From CAWBUW01 sp963792075 (GTDB lineage Bacteria > Chloroflexota > Anaerolineae > Anaerolineales > UBA4823), in the NCBI GenBank assembly GCA_963792075.1, contig CAWBUW010000002.1:620001-684000 (forward strand): 64,000 nt of DNA, read 5' to 3'. Both the position numbers and the translations under genes were made by a program. Shown here in pieces: positions 1 to 8,957 of this stretch (within the stretch, counting starts at the first letter, position 1; each line of letters starts with the position of its first letter). The notes beneath the pieces are model-generated. The model ran no database searches. It saw nothing but the letters and a program-made list of their open reading frames with translations, and was not told the origin of the DNA.

Positions 1-909
1 AATATTTTTAATGAAGTTGTAGGAATCAATACCTAGCTGCCCAGGCATCACATCCACGTCGCCGCGGTACATGCCACCCTCTTTGAGATATTTGATCCCT
101 TGGCTGGTTCCATCGGCGCCAATGACAGCATATTCGCCGTATTGTTCCGGTTTCACCTTTGCCATAAGTACTTCGTAGGCACCAATAGCTCCCGTATCAT
201 CCGAGTTTGTCATAAAGATTTTCACATCAGGATTCGCCTGCAAAATAGCCTCAGTAGCGCTCATGGCGGTTTGCACGTCGACCGAATTCTGATCGGAAAC
301 GATCACACCTGTAGGGAATTCTTTTGCAAAGGCATCCCGCATTCCTTGACCTCGTTGAATCCCAGGGCGATAGTCGTGCATACGAAGCAGGGCAGCTTCG
401 ATTTTTTTACCGGCGAAATTCTTTTGGGCCCATGTCCCGGCAAGCGTGCCAATTGCAAAGCCATACTTGTACTCATCAACGTAAACATTCACGGTAGCAG
501 AGGGTACTTCGGTAAACAGAGATACAAAAACAATCCCTTTTTCTTTCAACTTTACGACGGAGGGTTCCAGAGCTTGCCCGTCAATCGTCACGCAGATGAT
601 TCCCTGTACACCGGAATTCGCCATGGTTTCAATGGCTTGAATTTGCTTGGCAGCATCGCCTTCGCCATCCGCGACCACTAGCTCAACACCATCCGCTTTT
701 GCCAACTTTTCAATTTCAGCTTGCATGATCACATACATTTCCCAGGATGCCATTTGATGGATGACACCAATTTTTACGAGTTTTTTCGCTTCCGGAGTAG
801 GAGCAGCCGGAGCCTGGGTGGTGGCTGCTTTGGGCGTGCAAGCTGCGAGTGCTAATAGCACCGTCAGTTTAAGAAAATCTCGCCGAGAAACCGATTCGGT
901 TGTTGACAT
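1..909 (-). CDS. Sugar ABC transporter substrate-binding lipoprotein (partial)
   Basis: The reading frame opens at an ATG at 909 behind an AAGGAGG ribosome site at 915-921 and stays open to the window edge, so about 303 residues are seen and the C-terminus is missing. The N-terminus has a twin-arginine-like SRRDFLK (residues 8-14), a hydrophobic stretch and a lipobox LAAC with the lipidated Cys at residue 24, followed by an Ala/Thr/Pro linker. The rest resembles the ribose/xylitol-type periplasmic-binding family (Peripla_BP_4): VKIGVIHQMASWEMY, a central DGEGDAAKQIQAIE segment, then DQNSVDVQTAMSATEAILQANPDVK. It should capture the sugar or polyol imported for the operon. The permease and ATPase would lie outside the window. 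The ligand cannot be read from sequence. Confidence 0.9.
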   Translation of the reverse strand, partial: MSTTESVSRRDFLKLTVLLALAACTPKAATTQAPAAPTPEAKKLVKIGVIHQMASWEMYVIMQAEIEKLAKADGVELVVADGEGDAAKQIQAIETMANSGVQGIICVTIDGQALEPSVVKLKEKGIVFVSLFTEVPSATVNVYVDEYKYGFAIGTLAGTWAQKNFAGKKIEAALLRMHDYRPGIQRGQGMRDAFAKEFPTGVIVSDQNSVDVQTAMSATEAILQANPDVKIFMTNSDDTGAIGAYEVLMAKVKPEQYGEYAVIGADGTSQGIKYLKEGGMYRGDVDVMPGQLGIDSYNFIKNI

Positions 910-1014
910 TGCATCCTCCTTATTGGATTTCAGAACATGAATGGATTTACAGGGTAGCCCTACATGGGAGAGTAGAGAATTATCTTTGCCTTCTTCTTCA
1001 CCTCCTTCTTTACT

Positions 1015-2559
1015 TTAAGCATTTTGTTCTTTACGCAGTTCGCCTAAACATGAATAGGTCTGCTTTAAGGCAGGATACAGGCTTTTATAAATCCCAAACA
1101 TCTCCTTATATAGTTCATGGTTCTTTGGATCCGGCAGGCAAACACCTCTACGGATTTTTACTGTTTGTTTAACCGCTGTTTCGATACTCTCGTAGATGCC
1201 GACACCAAACCCAGCAACCAGTGCTCCACCGAAGGCGGTACCTTCCGTTTCTTCGGGTAACGAGACCGTACAACCGGTCACATCGGCAATGATTTGCAGC
1301 CAGAGACTGCTTTTGGCAATGCCTCCTGACAGCACAATTTCATCCAGATTGCCACCCAATTCACGGATTAAATTGATATTGTCTAAAATGGAAAACGCCA
1401 CACCCTCTAAAGTTGCCCGGAGCAAATCCGCCTTTGTAGTAGAGGTCCCCATCCCCACAAAACAACCTCTGGCATTGGGATCATTATTGGGAGTATAGTC
1501 CCCGTCCAAATACGGTAAGAAAATGACCCCACCAGCACCAGGCTTGGCCGTTTCAGCCGCCTTGCCCATATAAAAATAGGGATCTTCTCCGGTGATAGAT
1601 GCTACCGCTGATTCAGCTTGACATAATGTATTGCGCATCCATTTGTTACTCAATCCCGTCGAGGACAACACCGTAATCGCCATCGTAAGTCCCGGAACGC
1701 AATGAGGATAAGTTAGAATAGTAGGATGGCTAACCGGTCCATCGGTATTGGCGGCAATGTTACCGCCTGAACCCACGGAAAGATAGCATTGCCCGGCACT
1801 GATAACACCGGTAGTCAGAGCAACAGGGGAGGCATCATCCGCACCAGCCACCACAGGGATGCCCACAGATAGACCCGTAAGATGGGCCGCGTCCTCGGTC
1901 ACCCTGCCTACAATCTCCCAAGCATCATACAGCTTAGGGAATAAGCTTTTAGGGAAACCCACTTTTTGCAGCAATCCAGCGTCCCATTCCCGAGTCTTGG
2001 CATTATAGGGCGCATAAAATCCTGCTTCCGAACGGTTCCAACTCCAAACCCCGGTAAGCTTGTAAGCCATCCATGATGCTTCGGTCATGACATGATGAGC
2101 TTTGGCAAATACTTCCGGGCGATTCTTTTTCCACCAATATTGCTTGCCCAAACCATTATAAATTCCCATGTAATTGCCATTTTTTTCGATACATTCCTTG
2201 CCGATAAGCGCTTCCAGCTCCTGCGCCGCCGCTAAATGGCGCATGTCGTTATAATGAATAGCCCGAGTCACCGGCACCCCATCCTTATCCACCAATAAGG
2301 ACATAACCGTCCATCCACTAAAGCAAATACCGGCAATCTCGTCTGGATTTACTCCATTTTCAAATCCCCGTTTTAGCAGGGAAATCGTACCATTCCACCA
2401 ATCCATGGGATCGTATTCGATATACTCCGGATTATCCGCCTGTGCCGGGAATATTTCTTCTACTTGGGTTGTGATAATTTTGGAAAGAGAAGCATCCAGA
2501 AAGACTGCTTTTAAGGTCGTTGTACCAAGGTCAATCCCAATTAATATCTTTTTCTGCAT
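1015..2559 (-). CDS. FGGY-family carbohydrate kinase
   Basis: This 514-residue protein has the ASKHA kinase fold. The N-terminal phosphate-1 motif IGIDLGTTTLKAVF is at about residues 7-20. The C-terminal adenosine motif LSGGIAKSSLWLQIIADVTG is followed by EGTAFGGALVAG. The length matches xylulokinase, ribulokinase and gluconokinase. The open frame extends further upstream, but the ATG at 2559 sits behind AAGGAG and places the phosphate motif where the family has it, so the earlier Met is rejected. It should phosphorylate the ketose or polyol delivered by the binding-protein transporter, feeding the epimerase and aldolase genes upstream. It starts 16 bases after the UroD-like gene. Substrate unknown. 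Confidence 0.9.
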   Translation of the reverse strand: MQKKILIGIDLGTTTLKAVFLDASLSKIITTQVEEIFPAQADNPEYIEYDPMDWWNGTISLLKRGFENGVNPDEIAGICFSGWTVMSLLVDKDGVPVTRAIHYNDMRHLAAAQELEALIGKECIEKNGNYMGIYNGLGKQYWWKKNRPEVFAKAHHVMTEASWMAYKLTGVWSWNRSEAGFYAPYNAKTREWDAGLLQKVGFPKSLFPKLYDAWEIVGRVTEDAAHLTGLSVGIPVVAGADDASPVALTTGVISAGQCYLSVGSGGNIAANTDGPVSHPTILTYPHCVPGLTMAITVLSSTGLSNKWMRNTLCQAESAVASITGEDPYFYMGKAAETAKPGAGGVIFLPYLDGDYTPNNDPNARGCFVGMGTSTTKADLLRATLEGVAFSILDNINLIRELGGNLDEIVLSGGIAKSSLWLQIIADVTGCTVSLPEETEGTAFGGALVAGFGVGIYESIETAVKQTVKIRRGVCLPDPKNHELYKEMFGIYKSLYPALKQTYSCLGELRKEQNA

Positions 2560-2575
2560 TGCTTTTACTCCTTCC

Positions 2576-3673
2576 TTAATAATGCCCATACTGATGTGCC
2601 GCTGTATACATTGCCACTGCATTTTCCACCGGGGTGTTGTCTTGCAAACGGTGTGTAGGCGCCAGGCAATAACCACCGCCCGGCATCATAATTTCAAGGG
2701 TTCCCAGCACCTCGCGCTCAACTTCCTCCGGAGTGCCATAGGTCACCGCTCCCCGAGTGGAAATACAACCGTGAAACACAAGCCTGCCGCCAAAAGTTTC
2801 TTTGAGGTAACGAGGACTCATATTTTTTACTTCGGGTTGCAGAGTATCTACCGCCCGAAGTCCGGCCTGGATATATTTTTCATATGTCCAACTGCTGGAG
2901 CCACAGGTATGCAACATCACTGGTAGGTTATATGCTTTGGCCACAGCCAGGAATCTCTGATGGCGGGGCAATATCTGTCTTTCAAATAGTTTCATACTGA
3001 TAAGGGGGCCAATTTGAGTCCCCAAGTCTTCGCCCATCCAGATGAGCTGCACCCTGTCCCCTACCTTTTGAAGCATCCGTTCCAGATGTTTTAGTTGAAA
3101 GTCTAATAGCCGATCCATTAATATAAGTGCAGCAGGATCCTCCAGTTGGAGGGAAATGAGGGCCTGTTCCAGGCCCATATAAAATCCCAACCGGCAAATT
3201 ACTACCCCCAAACCGTTGTTACCCAATACCAACCCATAATTCTCGAATTTTTTACATTGCCCCTCTAAAAAGTCATAGTCAAAATGATCCGGATTAGGGA
3301 AATTCCAATGGAGTGCCGTTTCCGTGTCGCCCTCTGCCAGAGGCTTATCACAGTGTTCCCAGTACCCTCCGGTATCATTGGGAACGTAGCGGGTACGGGT
3401 ACCAAAAAGAGAGTCTACCCGTCGGTCTGGAATGGATTCATAGAGAGCAGGACCAGTGTAGGGAGCATCCACGAGGCGAAAATCAACGCCCAATGCTTGC
3501 CGCAGACCTTCATCATCCGCTGCTTGCAAGCCAAAGTAAGCCTTTAACTTTTGGTCAATGCCCGGGTTATACATATAATTGATAGGAACCCGGTCGGGTA
3601 TCTCTCCCTGGAAAGTATGTATCACCCGCTGCTTTGCAGTCATGCTTTCTTTTTGTGCCATGCCAAGAGCCAT
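2576..3673 (-). CDS. Uroporphyrinogen decarboxylase-fold protein, MtaA/CmuA-like
   Basis: This 365-residue protein belongs to the URO-D/cobalamin-dependent methyltransferase superfamily (QRVIHTFQGEIPDRVPINY near the N-terminus, MPGGGYCLAPTHRLQDNTPVENAVAM near the end). Unlike heme-pathway HemE it carries LHTCG and, about 50 residues later, FHGCIS. These His-x-Cys and Cys residues resemble the zinc ligands of MtaA/CmuA-type methyltransferases, so decarboxylation of uroporphyrinogen is unlikely. I chose the ATG at 3673 because GGGAGG precedes it; the open frame reaches 3703. It sits between a sugar kinase and an epimerase, and no corrinoid protein or activase is nearby. Methyl or other C1 chemistry on a pathway intermediate is only a guess. 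Confidence 0.8.
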   Translation of the reverse strand: MALGMAQKESMTAKQRVIHTFQGEIPDRVPINYMYNPGIDQKLKAYFGLQAADDEGLRQALGVDFRLVDAPYTGPALYESIPDRRVDSLFGTRTRYVPNDTGGYWEHCDKPLAEGDTETALHWNFPNPDHFDYDFLEGQCKKFENYGLVLGNNGLGVVICRLGFYMGLEQALISLQLEDPAALILMDRLLDFQLKHLERMLQKVGDRVQLIWMGEDLGTQIGPLISMKLFERQILPRHQRFLAVAKAYNLPVMLHTCGSSSWTYEKYIQAGLRAVDTLQPEVKNMSPRYLKETFGGRLVFHGCISTRGAVTYGTPEEVEREVLGTLEIMMPGGGYCLAPTHRLQDNTPVENAVAMYTAAHQYGHY

Positions 3674-3768
3674 TGATACCTCCCGATTAGCATTACAGCG
3701 CAAGGTTCATGGTTACACTTCTGATTCAAGCTACCTTGCCTATCTGGTTCCTACCTTACGCTGAAATA

Positions 3769-4605
3769 TTAGTAGTCAGCCATTTTTGCTTTTAAGAATT
3801 GGGCTGCTTTGTAAATATTCGGTTGATAAGCTGGGTCGTCGTGGCACCACATTTCTGCCGCCAGGAATCCTTGATACTGGATTTCATGAAGCATACGGAA
3901 ACAAGCGTCGAAGTCTAGCGTACCTTCTCCAAAAAAGACATCCCGCACCACTCCGGGACGAGTATCTTTGAACTCTACTTCAACAATGTGTCCCCCGCCC
4001 GCAGGAACATCGGTGATGGGATTGTGCCCCATGGCAGAGATGTTTCCGGGATCTACTCCGATTTGTAAAAAAGCAGAATCAATTGCCCGTACAAAGTGCA
4101 GTGCTTTCCTGGTGGTGTCCATAAATGTGCTATCCATGGTCTCCAGGGAAATAATGACGCCGCGGATGCCGGCATGTTCTACACACTCTTTGAGGGAATT
4201 TAAAAACAATCCTTCCGTGTTTTTGTTGCGTGGTTTTTCATACTCATCGTAAGAGGCAATATTGATGGTTTTCGCTCCTATAAAAGAGGCAAAATCGAGA
4301 GCCCGTTTGCATAGCCGCACGCCTTCAGCCCGGATGGAAGCATCCTCACTCCCCAATGGATAAAAACGGTTCGCCGTAAAAGCCAGGGTATATAGTGGAG
4401 TATCCAGTGCTTCGCTCGCCCGCCGAATGTGTAGTTGTTCCTCACGGTTTTCCAAGCGGCCAAGCTTTTCCGGGGTGGCATCAATGGAGATTTCAAAATA
4501 GTCATATCCGGCGTCTTTGATCAGTGAGAATTTATCTTCCCAACTCAAAGTCGAGCAGATAGACTTTTCATATAATCCAAAAGGCAAATCTCGAAGCTTT
4601 AGCAT
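3769..4605 (-). CDS. Sugar-phosphate 3-epimerase, UlaE/SgbU-like (xylose isomerase-like TIM barrel)
   Basis: A 278-residue AP-endonuclease-2/xylose-isomerase-like TIM barrel. LPFGLYEKSI and DAGYDYFEISID at the start, VIISLETMD in the middle, LQIGVDPGNI, VEVEFKDTRPG and FLAAEMWCHDD follow the pattern of L-ribulose-5-phosphate/L-xylulose-5-phosphate 3-epimerases, with metal-binding Glu/Asp/His/Glu in those segments. The ATG at 4605 is preferred over a TTG at 4614 because the upstream AAGG is too close to the TTG. Only 12 bases separate it from the E2 stop codon. With the FGGY kinase and the class II aldolase/4-epimerase it makes a plausible pentulose route, although each partner has other possible substrates. 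Confidence 0.82.
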   Translation of the reverse strand: MLKLRDLPFGLYEKSICSTLSWEDKFSLIKDAGYDYFEISIDATPEKLGRLENREEQLHIRRASEALDTPLYTLAFTANRFYPLGSEDASIRAEGVRLCKRALDFASFIGAKTINIASYDEYEKPRNKNTEGLFLNSLKECVEHAGIRGVIISLETMDSTFMDTTRKALHFVRAIDSAFLQIGVDPGNISAMGHNPITDVPAGGGHIVEVEFKDTRPGVVRDVFFGEGTLDFDACFRMLHEIQYQGFLAAEMWCHDDPAYQPNIYKAAQFLKAKMADY

Positions 4606-4617
4606 CGCGAGCAAGCC

Positions 4618-5820
4618 TTATTCAAAAATCACATCCGCATTCTGCAATAATTCCCGCACCTTTAACGAGAAGCGGGCAGCAGGGGCACCGTCAATAACCC
4701 GATGGTCATATGAAAGACAGAGTTTCATGATGTACCGCGATACGATAACTTCCGAGTTGTCATCGACGTAACGGGGCAGGCGACTTACGGTCCCAACGCC
4801 CATAATGGCTGTCTGAGGGTAGTTGATAATGGGGGTAAAAACCTCGATCCCCAGCATGCCTACGTTCGTAACTGTGAACGTGCCCCCAGTTAAATCTTCT
4901 TGCGTTATAGCTCCTTGCCGGGCCCTGGCAGCAATGTCCACAAGTTCACCAGTTATGGTATTGATATTCTTGGTATCGGCATTGCGTATGACCGGGACTG
5001 TCAACCCGCCTGGTATATCTACGGCAACGCCAATGTTGATATTTGCCTTATAGATAATTTCATTTCCATCCACCACCGTGTTGATGATGTCGTGCTCTTT
5101 GATGGCAAGGGCGCATGCTTTAACGATCAGGGCTGTCAAGGAAAGTTTTTCTTCTTTCCGTTCGTTCAGCTTTTCCATAGCCCGGGTCATGTCAACTTCG
5201 GTTACATTGGTCAACCGAGCTGTCTTTTGACAACTCTCACTCATATTGGCAGCAATCGTACTGCGCATGGTGCTCATCCGTACCCGGCGGTCACTTGGGT
5301 CACTTTGGGCTTTCGTAGCTGCGTTTTTAGGGGAAGCTTCTTGAAACGCAAGTACTTCCTCTTCGGTGATCTTTCGATCACCACAATAAGCAACCAATGC
5401 CGCTACGTCAATTCCCAACTCTTGTACCAACTTACGAACTTTGGGAAGCATCTTAACTTGCACCCTTGTTTCCGATGGGATGGTAGTAGGTGCAGTAACC
5501 GCGATTTCTTCTGCTGGTTTTTGCGATTGTGTTCCGGCAAGCTGTTTTTCCGCTTGCTCAATCAGAGCCGAAACATCCTCATCCGGCTGTCCGATGAGCG
5601 CAATAGGCGTGGTGACGGGATAGTGTTCTCCTAAGACCCCCCAAATTTTTAGCAATACACCGGAGGCAGGAGATTCCATTTCTGCCACGCTCTTTTCGGT
5701 TTCAATGGAACATAGTATTTCATCAACCTTTACGGTATCTCCCAGTTTCTTGTTCCATTCAACCAGGGCTCCTTCCTCCATTGTGAGATTCATTTTGGGC
5801 ATGACAATGATTTCTGCCAT
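4618..5820 (-). CDS. 2-oxoacid dehydrogenase complex E2 (dihydrolipoyl acyltransferase)
   Basis: A 400-residue E2 with the usual order. The N-terminal lipoyl domain (1-80) has the lipoylated Lys in SIETEKSVAEME at about residue 43. A Pro/Thr linker is followed by the peripheral subunit-binding domain (LPKVRKLVQELGIDVAAL, about 125-165) and a catalytic domain ending in SYDHRVIDGAPAARF, where His and Asp-Gly are catalytic. Only one lipoyl domain is present. It transfers the acyl group made by the E1 alpha/beta pair next door to CoA. No E3 (lipoamide dehydrogenase) gene is seen in the window. Start ATG 5820 has an AGGAG nine bases upstream. The set resembles both acetoin and pyruvate dehydrogenases; sequence alone does not separate them. 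Confidence 0.93.
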   Translation of the reverse strand: MAEIIVMPKMNLTMEEGALVEWNKKLGDTVKVDEILCSIETEKSVAEMESPASGVLLKIWGVLGEHYPVTTPIALIGQPDEDVSALIEQAEKQLAGTQSQKPAEEIAVTAPTTIPSETRVQVKMLPKVRKLVQELGIDVAALVAYCGDRKITEEEVLAFQEASPKNAATKAQSDPSDRRVRMSTMRSTIAANMSESCQKTARLTNVTEVDMTRAMEKLNERKEEKLSLTALIVKACALAIKEHDIINTVVDGNEIIYKANINIGVAVDIPGGLTVPVIRNADTKNINTITGELVDIAARARQGAITQEDLTGGTFTVTNVGMLGIEVFTPIINYPQTAIMGVGTVSRLPRYVDDNSEVIVSRYIMKLCLSYDHRVIDGAPAARFSLKVRELLQNADVIFE

Positions 5821-5837
5821 AAGATTACTTCTCCTAC

Positions 5838-6815
5838 CTATTCCATCACGCGATGAATGGCATCGATGACTTCGCGTTTCCCAATGGAAATGCCGCCAAT
5901 AAGGATGGGGTTGGATGGATTGGGTACGTCTTTACAGGCTACTCGTACAACAGGTGCGCTCAGACTATCAATACACTCTTCTGCAATAAAGGCGGCAATT
6001 TCACTGCCAACTCCACCGGTTTTATATCCTTCGTAAGCAATAACAACCCGCCCAGTCTTTTCTATCGAGGCACGGATGGCTTCCTTGTCGTAGGGAATGA
6101 TGGTGCGCAAGTCCAGTACTTCTACGCTGACCCCTTCTTTCTCCATCAGTTCGGCTGCTTCCAAGGCATCCCCCACGGTAGTGGCATAACAAATGATCGT
6201 GACATCTTTGCCTTCCCGTTTAATATCCGCTTTTCCAATGGGGACAAGATATTCTTCTTCAGGTACATCCCCTGTTTTGGTATACAGGGGGGAGTATTCC
6301 AAGAATATCACTGGGTCATTATCTCGAATGGCAGCTTTCAACAAACCTTTGGCATCGTAGGGCGTGGAGGGCGCTACCGCCTTTATACCTGGAGAGTTTA
6401 CCCACAAGGCATCGATATTGCCACAGTGGTGAGGTCCCGAAATGATGCGCATCCAGTTACAGGTGCGAATGACACAGGGACAGTTGATTTTCCCACCGCT
6501 GACGTAATGCAGAGTTCCCGCCTGGTTATGGATTTCATCCGCCACCAGTGGCATCAACGAACCAAACATAATTTCCACCACCGGACGCATCCCGTAGGCT
6601 GCCGCTCCCACAGCTACGCCGCCGATTGCCGCTTCTGAAATCGCCGTATCCACGACACGTGCTTTACCGAATTCTTCATCCAATCCCTTGGTGACTTTAA
6701 AGCTTCCGCCTTGTACCCCGCCAAGGGCTTCCCCAAGCAAGAAGACATCTTCATCGCGAAGCATTTCCTCGCGCAAAGCCTCCCGAATTGCATCTACCAT
6801 TTTCATATTCTTCAT
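5838..6815 (-). CDS. 2-oxoacid dehydrogenase E1 component, beta subunit
   Basis: A 325-residue transketolase-like pyrimidine-binding protein. LLGEALGGVQGGSFKVTKGL, VVDTAISEAAIGGVAVGAA with the conserved Glu that activates thiamine diphosphate, and EIMFGSLMPLVADEI are typical of PdhB/AcoB/BkdAB. The C-terminal transketolase domain has VLDLRTIIPYDKEAI. A GTG at 6818 directly precedes the chosen ATG at 6815; both lie behind AAAGGAG and the choice is uncertain by one residue. It pairs with the E1 alpha gene upstream (an 81-base inverted repeat lies between them) and with the E2 gene 17 bases downstream. Confidence 0.93.
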   Translation of the reverse strand: MKNMKMVDAIREALREEMLRDEDVFLLGEALGGVQGGSFKVTKGLDEEFGKARVVDTAISEAAIGGVAVGAAAYGMRPVVEIMFGSLMPLVADEIHNQAGTLHYVSGGKINCPCVIRTCNWMRIISGPHHCGNIDALWVNSPGIKAVAPSTPYDAKGLLKAAIRDNDPVIFLEYSPLYTKTGDVPEEEYLVPIGKADIKREGKDVTIICYATTVGDALEAAELMEKEGVSVEVLDLRTIIPYDKEAIRASIEKTGRVVIAYEGYKTGGVGSEIAAFIAEECIDSLSAPVVRVACKDVPNPSNPILIGGISIGKREVIDAIHRVME

Positions 6816-6836
6816 CACGAAAGTCTCCTTTAGTAT

Positions 6837-6917
6837 TTATCCGAAAATTGAATTTTGTTTGGTATTGTGTGTGGCGGCTACGCTGCCAACCACAATACCA
6901 AAATAATTTTCGGATAA
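6837..6917. repeat. 81-base nested inverted repeat between E1 alpha and E1 beta genes
   Basis: The outer arms TTATCCGAAAATT (6837-6849) and AATTTTCGGATAA (6905-6917) are perfect. Inside them TTTGGTATTGTG pairs with CACAATACCAAA, and the apex is a GGC-TAC-GC three-base loop. It lies inside an operon, so it may act as a processing or attenuation structure rather than a terminator. There is no U-run on the minus-strand side. The apex style matches the other intergenic hairpins of the window. Confidence 0.75.
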
Positions 6918-6925
6918 GTTCTTAG

Positions 6926-7882
6926 TTAAACCGGTTGGCTAAAGACATCATCTATCCCGTCTGAGGGGTTGGGCAGGGGACTGTTTTGGGCAAAAGTAAG
7001 GGCTGCTTGGAGCATTTCCTGGGCGCGGTCTTTGCAGACTCTTTCTAAGGCATCTGACAAGATGCCTTCTGCACGAAGCTTGACTTCAAAGCGGGCAATA
7101 CAATCGTTTTCCGGGCTTTTTATTTTTTCCAATACTTCCGGTACTTGCCGGACATTGCTTACACTATCGGTCCATTTTCCGGTAATACATTCCAGCAGGC
7201 ATGGCCCCTTGCCGCTCCTAATATGATCTACAAACTCTATCGCTTTGTTATAAATGGCATCCGGGTCATTGCCGTCGACCGTAGCTCCGGGGATGTCATA
7301 GGCTAAGGCTCGGTTGGCAATCCGAGTACCGGCCGTCGTTTCTTCGCTGGTATTGCCCATTTGGTTGTTGTTATATTCCACCACATACAAGATGGGTAGC
7401 TTCTGAACCGCCGCCATATTGAGGCTTTCATGGAATATGCCCCGGTTGGTGGAACCTTCTCCGCCAACCGCCACGACAATCTTTCCTCTCTTGCGTGCGA
7501 CAAAGCCGGCTCCGGTAGCGATGCCCCAGTGTTGGCCTACGATGGCATTTCCGGTCATGGCGAAGTGGGACATATCCATCAAATGTATTTGACCACCACG
7601 ACCTTTGGTGGTCCCCGTGCTGCGCCCGTACAACTCTGCCCACATGGCATTAAAGTCACAACCTTTCGCCATGTAGTGTCCGCCACCACGGTGTGCGGTG
7701 ACTAGATAATCATCGGGGGCATACACCTTCGCCAGGGTGGAGGAGATCGCCTCTTGCCCCAGGCATGGAAGCATATGTCCGACAATTTCACCCTTCTTGA
7801 ACAATTCGCACATCTTTAGCTCTGAAGCACGAATCTGTAACATTTTTTGATAGATATCCAGCCTATCTTCCATATCCAACAT
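6926..7882 (-). CDS. 2-oxoacid dehydrogenase E1 component, alpha subunit
   Basis: A thiamine-diphosphate-binding E1 alpha of about 318 residues. It shows VGHMLPCLGQEAIS, TAHRGGGHYMAKG, GRGGQIHLMD and the diphosphate motif GEGSTNRGIFHESLNMAAVQ followed by EYNNNQMG. The family's GDG is GEG here, which is common. This arrangement is seen in acetoin dehydrogenase AcoA and in short-chain PdhA. Possible starts are GTG 7891, ATG 7882 and ATG 7873. The AAGGAG at about 7893-7898 is too close to the GTG, so ATG 7882 was taken with moderate confidence. It is the first gene of the E1 alpha/E1 beta/E2 trio. Confidence 0.92.
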   Translation of the reverse strand: MLDMEDRLDIYQKMLQIRASELKMCELFKKGEIVGHMLPCLGQEAISSTLAKVYAPDDYLVTAHRGGGHYMAKGCDFNAMWAELYGRSTGTTKGRGGQIHLMDMSHFAMTGNAIVGQHWGIATGAGFVARKRGKIVVAVGGEGSTNRGIFHESLNMAAVQKLPILYVVEYNNNQMGNTSEETTAGTRIANRALAYDIPGATVDGNDPDAIYNKAIEFVDHIRSGKGPCLLECITGKWTDSVSNVRQVPEVLEKIKSPENDCIARFEVKLRAEGILSDALERVCKDRAQEMLQAALTFAQNSPLPNPSDGIDDVFSQPV

Positions 7883-7947
7883 CGTTTTCACTGCTCCTTA
7901 GCTTTCATCAATGTGTTCTCAAAATTCATGTAATCAACCGTTGCAAC

Positions 7948-8895
7948 TTACTTCATGATCCGGGCATATTCAGCGTTGATGGCTTTCAATTCCTCGTTCG
8001 TCAACTCCCAGTCCGCTGCCTTTGTATTTTTGATTGCTTTTTCAGGGGTGGTAGCGCCAATCAGCGCAGAGGTTACTCCGCGTTGTGCCAACACCCAGTT
8101 GATGGACACTTCTACTACGTGGACACCACGTTGATCAGCAATTTTCTGGAGGAAAGCTACCAACTCACGGCATTTGGACAAGGTTGGCTCTGCATAATAT
8201 CCATAGAATGCAGCGCGCAGCTCGTTACCCGCAATGGGCAATGCTTCCACTTTACCGGCCAAAATACCGCCGCCGATAGAGCCGTAGCTCAGCACGCCCA
8301 CGCTCTTACCGGCACACAGGGCGATCACGCCGTCCTCCAAGGATCTGCGGTCCAGCAAGCTGAGGGGAGGTTGTACGCTGGCAATATCCGCAATCTCAAT
8401 AGCAGTTTGAATTTGTGCCGGAGTGAAATTGGATACGCCAATAGCTCTAATTTTGCCCTCGTTCTTCATTTTGACTAATTCATGCAAACCGGGCTCGATC
8501 CCATAGTTTGCATCTGGCCAATGGATTTGATAGAGGTCTATGAAGTCGGTCCCCAGCCGCTTTAAGCTCATTTCTAATTCAATCCGCATTACATTGGGAT
8601 CCAGGCATTTCACATAGTTTTGACCAAAAAAGCGCAACACGCCTACCTTTGTTGCAAGGACAACCTTGTTCCGGTGACCTTTGATGGCCTTGGCTACTAC
8701 TTTCTCGGATGCTCCATCCTCTCCGTAGGCTGGAGAGGTGTCAATCAAGTTCACGCCATGATCCAGCGAAGCATGAATTGCCCTGATGGCAGCACTTTCA
8801 TCTACATCTCCAAAAAAGTCGTTTCCCATTGGCCATGTGCCGTGACCAATGACCGAAACATCGATACCACTGTTACCCAGTTTTCTGTACTTCAT
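7948..8895 (-). CDS. Aldo/keto reductase
   Basis: A 315-residue NADP(H)-dependent aldo/keto reductase of the (alpha/beta)8-barrel family. It starts MKYRKLGNSGIDVSVIGHGTWPMG. Catalytic tetrad residues appear as Asp in NLIDTSPAYG (with the Tyr), Lys in LATKVG, and His in YQIHWPD. The cofactor-binding end GATTPEKAIKNTKAADWELT is also present. An ATG at 8910 is in frame but has no ribosome site, while the ATG at 8895 follows GGAG with nine bases between, so 8895 is used. It probably interconverts a sugar, polyol or aldehyde of the same pathway as its operon partners. Confidence 0.92.
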   Translation of the reverse strand: MKYRKLGNSGIDVSVIGHGTWPMGNDFFGDVDESAAIRAIHASLDHGVNLIDTSPAYGEDGASEKVVAKAIKGHRNKVVLATKVGVLRFFGQNYVKCLDPNVMRIELEMSLKRLGTDFIDLYQIHWPDANYGIEPGLHELVKMKNEGKIRAIGVSNFTPAQIQTAIEIADIASVQPPLSLLDRRSLEDGVIALCAGKSVGVLSYGSIGGGILAGKVEALPIAGNELRAAFYGYYAEPTLSKCRELVAFLQKIADQRGVHVVEVSINWVLAQRGVTSALIGATTPEKAIKNTKAADWELTNEELKAINAEYARIMK

Positions 8896-8957
8896 CTTTG
8901 AGTACTCCATTTAATAACAAAAATAAATAGGCCAAAATGGATACATAAAAGTGCAGC

